Source: Candidatus Nanopelagicales bacterium
GTDB taxonomy: Bacteria > Actinomycetota > Actinomycetes > S36-B12 > GCA-2699445
Length of the DNA stretch: 64,000 nt
NCBI GenBank assembly: GCA_037045355.1
Contig: JBAOHO010000029.1
Location: 164,402-228,401, forward strand
Direction of reading: 5' to 3'
The notes under the pieces were generated by a model that was not told where the DNA came from, did not search any database, and worked only from the letters and a program-made list of their open reading frames with translations. Both the position numbers and the translations under genes were made by a program. Numbering within the stretch: the stretch's first letter is position 1; each line of letters begins with the position of its first letter. Below, in pieces: positions 1-8,752 of this stretch.

Positions 1-1973
1 AGCTCCCGGCGCCGGAACGCGCGCACCGCGCCGATCGCAGTTTCCGGGTCCTCTCGGCGCGAAACCGCCGCCAACGCCTCCGACTCCAGGGATGCGGGCG
101 TGCGATTGCCCAGATCGGTGCCGTCGGCGAGCATGGCGACGGCCTCCGGGGCGCGCATGAGCAGGTCGCTCGCGTATCGGCTCGCCCCTAGGATCGAGGC
201 CAGGCGCTGTGCCGCGACCGATTCGTCGCGCAGCAGTCTCATGTACCAAGGCGTCGCCCCCAGGGCATCACTGACCTGGCGGAAACCCAGCAATGCCGCG
301 TCCGGATCGGGACCGGCAGCGAACCAGCCCAGCATGACCGGGAGCAGAGTCCGCTGGATCGCGGCTCGACGGCTGACCCCGGCCGTCAGGGCCTCGAGGT
401 GGCGCAGAGCCGAGTCGGGGGCGGTGAATCCCAGGACCTGGAGTCGATCACGCGCAGCCGACTCGGTGAGCCGCACCTCGCCCGGCTCGAGCCGGGCCAC
501 GGCCGCGAGCAGTGGGCGGTAGAACAGCTTCTCGTGCAGCCGCCGCACCTCGCGCCGCACCTCGCGCCACTGATCGTCGAATTGCCGCTCTGGATGGGTG
601 CGGAATCCCAGCGAACGCGCGACCCGCCGGATGTCCCTTTCGGCATCCGGTACGACCTGGATGCGCTGCAGTCGGTACAGCTGCAGGCGGTGCTCCAGGG
701 TGCGCAGGAACCGATACGCCGACGCCAGCCCCGAGGCGTCCTTACGTCCCACGTACCCGTAAGTCGCCAGCGCCTCCAGCGCACGCATGGTGTTCGGCAG
801 CCGCACGAGAGGATCCCCACGCCCATGAACCATCTGCAGCAACTGGACACTGAACTCCACATCTCGCAGTCCCCCCTGGCCCAACTTCAGCTGCCTTTCC
901 GCGGACTTGGGGGTGAGCGAGTCCTCCACCCGCCGTCTCATCGCCTGCACGTCTTCGACGAAGTTCTCCCGCCCCGAGGCCTGCCAGACCAATGCCGCGG
1001 TGGCATCGGTGTAGGCGCGACCCAGATCCATGTCCCCAGCGGCGGCACGTGCCTTGAGCAGCGCCTGGAACTCCCACGTCTGCGCCCAACGCTCGTAGTA
1101 ACCCAGGTGGCTGTCGAGGGTTCGCACCAGCGCCCCCGATTTCCCCTCCGGACGTAGTCCCGGGTCCACCTCCCACAGCGGTCCCTCGGGCGTGCTGGCG
1201 CTACACACCTTCATCAGCTCGGATGCCAACGCCGTACCAACGCGAGTCGCCGTGACGTCGTCGGCGCCGGCGGCGGGACCGACCACGAACACGACGTCTA
1301 CATCGGAGACATAGTTCAGTTCCTGCGCCCCGCACTTGCCCATGGCGATCACAGCGAACCGGCAACTGTCCGCATGCGGCACCCTGCTGCGCGCCACGGC
1401 CAAGGCCGCCTCCAACGCCGCGTCGGCCAGATCGGACAACCAGCCGACCACCGCGTCATACGGCGCTCCCCCGACCAGATCCGCCCTGGCAATGCGCAAC
1501 AGGATTGCCCGGTAGCGTCTCCTGATCGCAGCAGCGGGGTCGGGGCTGGTCCCACTCGCCACCGGACCTCCGGGACCGGATTCGGCTCCGACCTCGGCGA
1601 GTAGTTCACCGATCATCGCGGTCCGGTCCGGAACCGCATGCTGCCCGGCCATCTCCGACAGGTCCTCGGGGTGGCGCACGAGGTGGTCGGCCAGCGCCTC
1701 GGAGACTCCCAACACCCCGACCACACCCTGTTGCAGTTCCGGATCGTCGTTCAGTAGCTGCACCACTGCCGGCGGGTCGTCCGAGACCGCAACGATGCGC
1801 GACAGAGACAACAGAGCGAGATCCGGGTCGGCCGCGGCTCCGAGCGCCGCGAGGAGGTCGTCACCAACAGCGCCCGCCAACGGATCCGTCGCCAGATGAA
1901 CGACGGCGCGGTCGGGTTCGCGGAACCCGAGTCGGGCCAGCGCTCCTGCCGTCGTGGTGCGCGGTCCGCTCAC
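1..1973 (-). CDS. glnE: Glutamine synthetase adenylyltransferase / adenylyl-removing enzyme (N-terminal part)
   Basis: This bifunctional enzyme adds AMP to, and removes it from, glutamine synthetase according to nitrogen status. The gene runs off the left edge; about 657 N-terminal residues are present of a family length near 1000. The nucleotidyltransferase signature AMGKCGAQELNYVSDVDVVF lies near residue 210. It is followed by the family's RRRVEDSL and LKLGQGGLRDVEF segments and a long helical region. The GTG start shares four bases (GTGA) with the stop of the upstream glutamine synthetase gene, which indicates translational coupling. The frame is open with no internal stop throughout. The glnA2-glnE order matches that known in mycobacteria. 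Confidence 0.93.
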   Translation of the reverse strand, partial: MSGPRTTTAGALARLGFREPDRAVVHLATDPLAGAVGDDLLAALGAAADPDLALLSLSRIVAVSDDPPAVVQLLNDDPELQQGVVGVLGVSEALADHLVRHPEDLSEMAGQHAVPDRTAMIGELLAEVGAESGPGGPVASGTSPDPAAAIRRRYRAILLRIARADLVGGAPYDAVVGWLSDLADAALEAALAVARSRVPHADSCRFAVIAMGKCGAQELNYVSDVDVVFVVGPAAGADDVTATRVGTALASELMKVCSASTPEGPLWEVDPGLRPEGKSGALVRTLDSHLGYYERWAQTWEFQALLKARAAAGDMDLGRAYTDATAALVWQASGRENFVEDVQAMRRRVEDSLTPKSAERQLKLGQGGLRDVEFSVQLLQMVHGRGDPLVRLPNTMRALEALATYGYVGRKDASGLASAYRFLRTLEHRLQLYRLQRIQVVPDAERDIRRVARSLGFRTHPERQFDDQWREVRREVRRLHEKLFYRPLLAAVARLEPGEVRLTESAARDRLQVLGFTAPDSALRHLEALTAGVSRRAAIQRTLLPVMLGWFAAGPDPDAALLGFRQVSDALGATPWYMRLLRDESVAAQRLASILGASRYASDLLMRAPEAVAMLADGTDLGNRTPASLESEALAAVSRREDPETAIGAVRAFRRRE

Positions 1974-3311
1974 AGCAACGGCAGATAGCGATCGAGTTCG
2001 AACTGAGTGACCTGACGGCGGTAGCCGCGCCATTCCTCACGTTTGTTGCGCAGGAGGTAGTCGAACACGTGCTCGCCCAGTGTCTCCGCGACGAGTTCGC
2101 TGGCTTCCATGGCGTCGACCGCCTGACCCAGGCTGCCCGGCAGTGGCCGCATGCCCAATGCCCTGCGCTCAGACTCGGTCAAGGCCCACACGTCGTCCTC
2201 GGCGCCGGGCGGCAACTCGTAGCCCTCCTCGATTCCCTTGAGTCCGGCGGCGAGGATCACCGCGAAAGCCAGATACGGATTGCAGGCCGCGTCGAGTGTC
2301 CGTAGTTCCACGCGGGTGGAGCCGCCCTTGTGTGGTTTGTACATCGGCACACGGAGCATCGCGGAGCGGTTGTTGTGTCCCCAGCACACCCATGCGGGGG
2401 CCTCACCTCCACCCTGCAGGCGCTTGTAGGAGTTCACCCATTGGTTGGTGACAGCGCTGATCTCGACGGCGTGTTCCAGCAGTCCGGCCATGAATGCCCG
2501 GCCGACCTTCGACAGCTGATACTGGGCGCCCGGTTCGTAGAACGCGTTGGTGTCCCCCTCGAACAGGGACAGGTGAGTGTGCATCCCCGAGCCGGCATGT
2601 TCGGCGAAGGGTTTGGGCATGAACGAGGCAACCACGCCGTGCTCGAGAGCCATCTCTTTGACGACGAGCCGGAACGTCATGATGTTGTCCGCGGTGGACA
2701 AAGCGTCGGCATAACGTAGGTCGATCTCCTGCTGACCCGGCGCTCCCTCATGGTGGCTGAACTCCACCGAGATACCCATGGACTCGAGCATCGTGATCGT
2801 CGACCGGCGGAAGTCGTGGGCAACCCCGTGGGGAGCGTTGTCGAAGTAGCCGAATCGGTCGATCGGCTCCGGCGGCGGTCCTCCGGGCTCGTGGGGTTCG
2901 GTGAACAAGAAGAACTCGATCTCCGGGTGGGTGTAAAACGTGAAGCCGAGATCGGCCGCCTTGGCCAGCGTGCGCTTGAGGACGTAGCGCGGATCGGACC
3001 ATGCGGGGCTGCCGTCCGGCATGAGGATGTCGCAGAAGAGTCGGGCCGTCCCGCGCGAATCCCCTCGCCACGGGAGAATCTGGAACGTCCCCGGGTCGGG
3101 GCGCACGATCATGTCAGCCTCGGACACCCGCGCGAAACCCTGGATCGCCGAACCGTCGAATCCGATGCCCTCGTCGAACGCGCCCTCCAACTCGGCAGGT
3201 GCCACAGCAACGGACTTCAACGTCCCCAGGACGTCGGTGAACCACAGCCGAATGAAGCGGATGTCCCGCTCCTCGATCGTGCGGAGTACGAACTCGGTCT
3301 GCTTGTCCATG
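1970..3311 (-). CDS. glnA2: Type I glutamine synthetase, GlnA2-like
   Basis: It makes glutamine from glutamate, ammonia and ATP in the cytosol; 446 residues, normal for the compact GSI class. Visible family motifs are FDGSAIQGFARVSEADM near the N-terminus, NAGSG-type AEHAGSGMHTHLSLF, the Arg-rich KPHKGGSTRVELRT and ACNPYLAFAVILAAGL. At the position of the adenylylated tyrosine of enteric GlnA (NLYDLP) this protein has DDVWAL, with Trp375, so it should not be controlled by AMP addition even though glnE follows it. A longer reading start exists upstream, but the ATG giving MDKQTEFVLR fits the family N-terminus. It is divergent from nadE. Confidence 0.92.
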
Positions 3312-3412
3312 GGGCCATCTTGCCCGACGTCTCGCTCACAGCCACGACCACCGCTCCCGTCTCTCCTCGGCAGGCGGCGCGGAGTCGTCACCGCGGGCAC
3401 TAGCCTTGGCCC

Positions 3413-5257
3413 GTGCCCGATCTACGCATCGCCTTGGCGCAGGTGAACCCGACGGTGGGCGACATCACCGGGAACGCCCGCATCGTGCTTGAGACATGTC
3501 TGCTCGCCGCCAAATCCGGTGTCGATCTGGTCGCGTTCCCCGAGATGATGCTCACCGGATACCCCATCGAGGATCTGGCGCTGCGTTCGACAGTCATCCA
3601 GGCATCCCGGGCTGCGGCCGAACGATTGGCCGTCGACCTTGTCACCGAAGGACTTGGCGCGCTGACCGTCGTGGTGGGACTCCTGGACAGACAGGCCGAT
3701 GTCGACAGCGACCTCGGGGTGCCGAGGAATGCGCCCTTGAACGCGGCGTGGGTCCTGCGCGGTGGTCAGGTGAGTGCCCGATACGCCAAGCACCATCTGC
3801 CCAACTATGGCGTGTTCGACGAGTACCGCTACTTCGTCCCGGGCACGAGCGCGACCGTGATCGACGTCGCCGGCACGAAGGTCGCGCTCGCCATCTGCGA
3901 GGACCTCTGGCAAGACGGCGGTCCCGTCACCTGGGCCCGTGAATCGGCCGCCGACGTGTTGTTGGTCATCAACGGATCGCCCTACGAACGTGCCAAGGAC
4001 GATGCCCGGCTGGAACTGTGTCGGCGCCGCGCCGCGGAGTCCGGCTGCACGTTGGCCTACGTCAACATGGTGGGTGGGCAGGACGAACTCGTTTTCGACG
4101 GTGACTCCATGATCGTCAGGCCAGACGGTTCGCTGCTCGCCCGGGCACCGCAATTCCATCCCTACCTTCTCGTCGCAGACCTCTTCCCGGCGGCCCATCA
4201 CGACCCGCAAGAAGACCACGACCCGCAAGAAGACCTCGACCCGCAAGAAGACCTCGACCCGCAAGAAGCCGAGGGCGACACCCCCGGCCCGCCCGCGGAG
4301 CAACCCACCGGCCCAGCGCCCGGACTACCTCACCTCACGGTGGACGAGGTCATCGGAATCGAACCGGTCATCGTCACAGGGCCGGGGACCGACCTTCTGG
4401 TCCTGTCCGCTGAGGCGGAGGTCTATGGGGCGCTGGTCGTCGGTCTGCGCGATTACGTGCGCAAGAACGGATTCGCGTCGGTCATCTTGGGCTTGTCCGG
4501 GGGCATCGACTCCGCCTTGGTAGCCGCGATCGCCTGTGATGCCGTCGGAGCGGCGAATGTGCACGGGGTGTCCTTGCCGAGCGCCTACTCGTCGGAGCAT
4601 TCGCGAACCGATGCCGCAGTGACCGCCGAACGCACGGGACTGCGACTGCGCACGGTGCCCATCGCCCCCATGGTCGACGCGTTTCAGTCCTCTCTGCACC
4701 TGACCGGACTCGCTGAAGAGAATCTGCAGGCCCGGGTCCGCGGAGTGACCCTGATGGGTCTGTCCAATGCCGAAGGGCACCTGGTGTTGGCGACCGGGAA
4801 CAAGACCGAGCTCTCAGTCGGGTACTCGACGATCTACGGCGACGCGGTCGGCGGTTTCGCGCCGATCAAGGACCTGCCCAAGATCGAGGTCTGGAGCCTG
4901 TCCCGGTGGCGTAACTCGGTTGCTCGTGCGACCGGCAGCCCGGAGCCGATCCCACAGTCGAGCATCGACAAACCCCCCAGCGCCGAGTTGCGTCCGGGGC
5001 AGCTGGACACGGACTCGCTGCCCGACTACCGGGTGCTCGACGACCTGCTCGACGACTACGTGGAGTTGGATCGGGGCGCGGACTACCTCATCGAAGCCGG
5101 GTTCGACGCCCACCTGGTCGAGAGAGTGCTGCACTTGACGGATGCTGCCGAGTACAAGCGGCGGCAGTACCCGCCGGGCACCAAAGTGAGCTTGAAGGCG
5201 TTCGGCCGCGACCGGCGGCTACCGATCACCAGTCGGTGGCGGGAGCGGCGTAGTTGA
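3413..5257 (+). CDS. nadE: Glutamine-dependent NAD+ synthetase
   Basis: It catalyses the last step of NAD synthesis, amidating nicotinic acid adenine dinucleotide with ammonia cut from glutamine. The N-terminal nitrilase-fold glutaminase shows the Glu-Lys-Cys triad (E44 in AFPEMMLTGYP, K126 in YAKHHLPNYG, C162 in AICEDLW). The C-terminal synthetase domain has the PP-loop LSGGIDSALV near residue 360 and TGNKTELSVGYSTIYGD. Between the domains lies an unusual acidic linker built from four HDPQED-type repeats. There are 614 residues, slightly long for the family because of this linker. A TAGCCT hexamer sits about 7 nt before the GTG start with no Shine-Dalgarno, so the mRNA is probably leaderless. 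The last 39 bases overlap the convergent MFS gene. Confidence 0.94.
   Translation: MPDLRIALAQVNPTVGDITGNARIVLETCLLAAKSGVDLVAFPEMMLTGYPIEDLALRSTVIQASRAAAERLAVDLVTEGLGALTVVVGLLDRQADVDSDLGVPRNAPLNAAWVLRGGQVSARYAKHHLPNYGVFDEYRYFVPGTSATVIDVAGTKVALAICEDLWQDGGPVTWARESAADVLLVINGSPYERAKDDARLELCRRRAAESGCTLAYVNMVGGQDELVFDGDSMIVRPDGSLLARAPQFHPYLLVADLFPAAHHDPQEDHDPQEDLDPQEDLDPQEAEGDTPGPPAEQPTGPAPGLPHLTVDEVIGIEPVIVTGPGTDLLVLSAEAEVYGALVVGLRDYVRKNGFASVILGLSGGIDSALVAAIACDAVGAANVHGVSLPSAYSSEHSRTDAAVTAERTGLRLRTVPIAPMVDAFQSSLHLTGLAEENLQARVRGVTLMGLSNAEGHLVLATGNKTELSVGYSTIYGDAVGGFAPIKDLPKIEVWSLSRWRNSVARATGSPEPIPQSSIDKPPSAELRPGQLDTDSLPDYRVLDDLLDDYVELDRGADYLIEAGFDAHLVERVLHLTDAAEYKRRQYPPGTKVSLKAFGRDRRLPITSRWRERRS
4199..4270 (+). 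repeat. Four 18-bp tandem repeats inside nadE
   Basis: Four head-to-tail copies of an 18-bp unit (cacgacccgcaagaagac and close variants) encode HDPQED, HDPQED, LDPQED and LDPQEA-like hexapeptides. They fall exactly at the join of the glutaminase and synthetase domains. Because the unit length is a multiple of three, copy number can change without breaking the frame. Confidence 0.85.
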
Positions 5258-6949
5258 CGACTCCAGGTGCTGTTCGCGTGCGACCTCGTCCAAGGTGACC
5301 TCAGGATCAGGCTCGTCCCAGGTGTCTGGCGGGCTGGCGTCGCGGGCTTGCGGTGGCGAGATCGCCGGGAGCCCGAAGCCCACCAGCAGCGCGGCGACGA
5401 TCACCATGATCGCGCTCAGGATCATGGTGGTGTGTGAGGCAGTCAGGAACGCGTCGAAAGCCCCTTGCCGGATCACTTCGATCTGACTCGGAGCTGCCAA
5501 ACCCTGTTGGCTCGCGGCTGTGAGAATCGCGTCCGTAGCCACGATGGATTCCTCGGCCTGGGCATCAGGGAACTGCGGCGGCAGGCCCGACAACACGGGC
5601 GCGACGTTGTTGGCGTACTGGGTGCCCAAGACCGTACCGACAACCGCCACACCGAGGGCGCCTGCCACCTGGCGCACCGTGTTCTGCACGGCGGACCCTG
5701 CTCCGGCCCGGGCCAACGGCAGCACGTTCTGCATGACCGCGGTAGCGGGCGCGACGACGTTGCCCATACCGAAGCCGAAGAGGAAGAAGCCCACGAGCAC
5801 CAGCCAAATGTTGCTGTCGAGCCTCAGCTGCGTCAGCCCGGCCAGGGTGATGGCGACGATGACAAGACCACCGGTCATGACGAGTCGATAGCCGAATCGC
5901 TCGACCATCTTGGCGCTGCGTGGAGCGGCGATGAGTTGTCCCACGGCGAAAGGCAGGAACGCGAGACCGGCCTGCAACGTGGAGTAGCCACGCAGGATCT
6001 GGAAGTAGAAGGGCAGCGTGAACGTGATGCCCATGAGGGCGAAGAACGCCAAGCTCACGGCCGACAGACTCACGGCGTAGCCGCGATTCCGGAAGAGCGC
6101 CACATCGAAGGACTTATGGCTGCTGTGAGCCTCGTAGACGAGGAAACCGATCAGGATCACGATGCCCGCCACGATGGGGCCGATCACCTGGACATCGATC
6201 CACGCGCCGACAGAGGATGCGTGGATGATGCCGTAGATCAAGGCAACCAAGCCGACGAAGGACAGCACGAGGCCGATGAGGTCGAGTTGCTGGGGATGGG
6301 GATTCCGACTCTCGGGAACAACCCGCAGGATTCCGATGAGGCCGACGATCACGATTGGGACGTTGATGAGGAACACCGAGCCCCAGTCGTTACCCGTCAG
6401 CCAGCTGGACCACTCGGGATGTTCGAGGAGTAGTCCGCCCAAGACCGGGCCCAGTGCCACGGCCGCTCCGACAGCTCCGGCCCAGGCGCCGATGGCGCGA
6501 CCGCGTTCGTGTGGCGGGAACACCACGGTGATGATGGCCAGCGTGACGGGCATGACAGCGGCTCCGCCGACACCCATCAGACCGCGGGTCCCGATCAGCC
6601 ACATCGGGGTCGGCGCGAATGCGGATGCGGCGCTCGCGAGCCCGAACACGATGAGACCGATGATCAGGATCTTCTTGCGGCCGAACCGATCGCCCAGCAC
6701 ACCCCAGGTGAACAGCAGCGCGGCGAACACCAAGATGTAGGAGTCGATGGCCCACACCAACTCGCTCTGCGTGGCCTGCAGATCGTCTTGAATGGTTGGC
6801 AGGGCGATATTCAGCACCGTGTTGTCGAGCACCACCACGAGCAGGCTCACCACCAACACGGCGAGAATCGCCCAGCGCCGTGGATGGCCTTCCCCGCTGG
6901 TCATCCAGTCGCCACCTGCGGCGGGTGCGGTCTCGTCGGCAGCGGCCAT
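5219..6949 (-). CDS. MFS drug transporter, EmrB/QacA (DHA2) type
   Basis: A proton-driven exporter of the inner membrane, 576 residues, with about 14 hydrophobic segments as expected for the DHA2 class. Recognisable features are LDNTVLNIALPTIQDDL at the first helix (motif D1 region), WAIDSYILVFAALLFTWG, the loop LGDRFGRKKILI (motif A) and the later helix GLMGVGGAAVMPVTLAII. The C-terminus is a charged, proline-rich cytoplasmic tail. The start MAAADETAPA is chosen because GAGG lies about 7 nt upstream; a start 14 codons earlier lacks such a site. It is convergent with nadE and divergent from panB. The substrate cannot be read from sequence. Confidence 0.9.
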   Translation of the reverse strand: MAAADETAPAAGGDWMTSGEGHPRRWAILAVLVVSLLVVVLDNTVLNIALPTIQDDLQATQSELVWAIDSYILVFAALLFTWGVLGDRFGRKKILIIGLIVFGLASAASAFAPTPMWLIGTRGLMGVGGAAVMPVTLAIITVVFPPHERGRAIGAWAGAVGAAVALGPVLGGLLLEHPEWSSWLTGNDWGSVFLINVPIVIVGLIGILRVVPESRNPHPQQLDLIGLVLSFVGLVALIYGIIHASSVGAWIDVQVIGPIVAGIVILIGFLVYEAHSSHKSFDVALFRNRGYAVSLSAVSLAFFALMGITFTLPFYFQILRGYSTLQAGLAFLPFAVGQLIAAPRSAKMVERFGYRLVMTGGLVIVAITLAGLTQLRLDSNIWLVLVGFFLFGFGMGNVVAPATAVMQNVLPLARAGAGSAVQNTVRQVAGALGVAVVGTVLGTQYANNVAPVLSGLPPQFPDAQAEESIVATDAILTAASQQGLAAPSQIEVIRQGAFDAFLTASHTTMILSAIMVIVAALLVGFGLPAISPPQARDASPPDTWDEPDPEVTLDEVAREQHLESSTTPLPPPTGDR

Positions 6950-7064
6950 GTGAACCTCGGTTTCGCGTCGACCAAGGCTACGGCACGCCACCAGCCCGGT
7001 GAGATCGCGCTGGCAGGCACTGCTCGAGGAAGCCGGATCATGCCATTCGGGAATATTCGGTCAG

Positions 7065-7080
7065 CGTGACCCACGTCACA
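7065..7080. promoter_or_regulatory. Candidate CRP/GlxR-family operator upstream of panB
   Basis: CGTGA-N6-TCACA differs from the CRP consensus TGTGA-N6-TCACA at one position. It sits about 90 bp before panB and about 115 bp from the divergent MFS start. Inference only; a single site can arise by chance. Confidence 0.4.
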
Positions 7081-7169
7081 TTGGGAGTCTGGCCACCGGC
7101 CGGTCGCGGGTGGGACGATGGCCTCGTCGCGGCGACCCGTGTGTGGCGTCGACGATTTGGAGGATCACC

Positions 7170-8012
7170 ATGTCCGACACATCCGCATCCGTCTCTGTCT
7201 ATGGCGGCATCACCAACCGGCGCATCACCGTCACCGATCTGGCGAAGGCCAAGGAGGCCAGTGAGAAGTGGCCGATGCTCACCGCCTACGACGCCATGGT
7301 CGCCGGACTGCTCGACGAGGCCGGAATCCCGGTGCTGCTCGTCGGAGACTCCGCTGCCATGGTCGTTCACGGCCACAGCACCACGCTGCCCATCACCGTC
7401 GATGATCTGGTCCCGCTGACTTCCGCCGTCGTGCGCGGCACCACTCGCGCCCTGGTCGTGGCCGACCTGCCCTTCGGCTCCTACCAGGAGGGGCCCAAGC
7501 AGGCTCTGCGTTCCGCCACGCGCTTCATGAAAGAGGCCGGAGCTCACGCCGTGAAACTCGAAGGAGGTGTGCGCGTCGTCCCGCAGATCCAGACACTCGT
7601 CGAGGCTGGGATTCCGGTGATGGCACACATCGGGCTGACCCCTCAGTCCGTCAACACGATCGGCGGCTACAAGGTGCAAGGGCGCGGCGAAGCCGGCCAT
7701 GTTCTGCTCGATGAAGCCTTCGCCGTCCAAGAAGCGGGCGCGTTCGCCGTGGTGTTGGAGGTGGTCCCTCACGACCTCGCCGAGCGTGTCACGAAGGAGC
7801 TCGACATCCCCACCATCGGCATCGGAGCGGGCAACAGCACTGACGCCCAGGTCCTGGTCTGGCAGGACCTGCTGGGTCTGACCCCGGGACGCGCGCCGAA
7901 GTTCGTCAAGCCATATGCGGACCTGCGCGGCATCATGACGACCGCAGTCCAGACCTGGGCCGCCGATGTCGTCTCAGGTGAGTACCCCGACCTCGACCAT
8001 TCGTACAACTGA
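7170..8012 (+). CDS. panB: 3-methyl-2-oxobutanoate hydroxymethyltransferase (ketopantoate hydroxymethyltransferase)
   Basis: This is the first committed step of pantothenate and CoA synthesis: it transfers a hydroxymethyl group from methylene-tetrahydrofolate to 2-oxoisovalerate. It has 280 residues, the normal length. Motifs seen are KWPMLTAYDAMVAGLLDEAG, LLVGDSAAMVVHGH (metal-binding Asp), LPFGSY, AVKLEGG, MAHIGLTPQSVN and the catalytic-site GIGAGNSTDAQVLVWQDLLG. The ATG start is preceded by GGAGG at good spacing, so longer upstream readings are rejected. panC is not beside it. A CRP-like site lies upstream. Confidence 0.96.
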   Translation: MSDTSASVSVYGGITNRRITVTDLAKAKEASEKWPMLTAYDAMVAGLLDEAGIPVLLVGDSAAMVVHGHSTTLPITVDDLVPLTSAVVRGTTRALVVADLPFGSYQEGPKQALRSATRFMKEAGAHAVKLEGGVRVVPQIQTLVEAGIPVMAHIGLTPQSVNTIGGYKVQGRGEAGHVLLDEAFAVQEAGAFAVVLEVVPHDLAERVTKELDIPTIGIGAGNSTDAQVLVWQDLLGLTPGRAPKFVKPYADLRGIMTTAVQTWAADVVSGEYPDLDHSYN

Positions 8013-8053
8013 CGCACAACTGACGTACCACCGCTACACGTGAAGCAGCACCG

Positions 8054-8728
8054 CTACACGTCGGTGATGCGAACTCCGGCGTGGGTCTTGTAGCGACGGT
8101 TGATCGAGATCAGGTTGGCGGTCAGGCCCTCGACCTGTCCGCAGTTGCGCAAACGGCCACCGTAGATGCCCCGCAGCCCGGGGATTCTGTCGGCCAGCTC
8201 TTGCACGGCGTCGGTCGCGGCCCGCACGTCACCGAGGACCAAGATGTCCATGTCGGGCACAGACTCGAGATCCCGGTCCTGGAGCAGGACGGCGCTGACA
8301 TGGTGGAAGGCCCCCACGACGACGCTGTCGGGCAGCAGGGCCTGCGCCTGCTGCGCCGCCGACCCCTCGGCGACGTCGAGACAATGAGCACCCTGCTTGT
8401 CGAATCCGAGCGGATTGACGCAGTCGATCACCAACTTGTCCCGCAGCGGTTCCCGCAGTGACTCCAGCAACGGCGCATGTCCTGCCCAGGGCACCGCCAC
8501 CAGTGCCACGTCACAACGTTCCGCCACGTCGTCGTTGGTGCCTCCGATCACGCCGTGCCCCACCTGTGCGGCCGCGGCCTCGGCACGTTCGCGGTCCCGG
8601 GAGCCGATCAGGACCGGCAGACCGCTGCGAGCCCAGCGGTAGGCCAGTCCCAGACCTTGATCACCTGTGCCGCCGAGGACGGCGATGGTGGGGTGTTCGG
8701 GCAATGCGGGAGCGGAGTTCTCGGACAT
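8054..8728 (-). CDS. npdG: NADPH-dependent F420 reductase family protein (F420H2:NADP oxidoreductase)
   Basis: A Rossmann-fold protein of about 224 residues, expected to pass hydride between reduced coenzyme F420 and NADP. The N-terminus shows TIAVLGGTGDQGLGLAYRWA and the NADP-binding SGLPVLIGSRDRERA. Further on are VALVAVPWAGHAPLLE and DCVNPLGFD, and the substrate-region GAFHHVSA. These match the NpdG/Fno family well. Its stop region carries a 13-bp direct repeat (CACCGCTACACGT, twice between about 8029 and 8060). The CoA-transferase gene lies about 24 bp upstream on the same strand and may share a transcript. It implies that the organism makes F420. Confidence 0.87.
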   Translation of the reverse strand: MSENSAPALPEHPTIAVLGGTGDQGLGLAYRWARSGLPVLIGSRDRERAEAAAAQVGHGVIGGTNDDVAERCDVALVAVPWAGHAPLLESLREPLRDKLVIDCVNPLGFDKQGAHCLDVAEGSAAQQAQALLPDSVVVGAFHHVSAVLLQDRDLESVPDMDILVLGDVRAATDAVQELADRIPGLRGIYGGRLRNCGQVEGLTANLISINRRYKTHAGVRITDV

Positions 8729-8752
8729 GGGGACCATGGTGACAGTTGCCAG

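Noticed and set aside
399..1157. A 252-codon plus-strand frame over glnE
   Set aside because: GlnE motifs run continuously on the minus strand through this stretch; the plus-strand product is low-complexity.
5465..6433. A 322-codon frame opposite the MFS gene
   Set aside because: Its His/Asp/Glu/Gln-rich translation is typical of antisense shadow frames over membrane helices.
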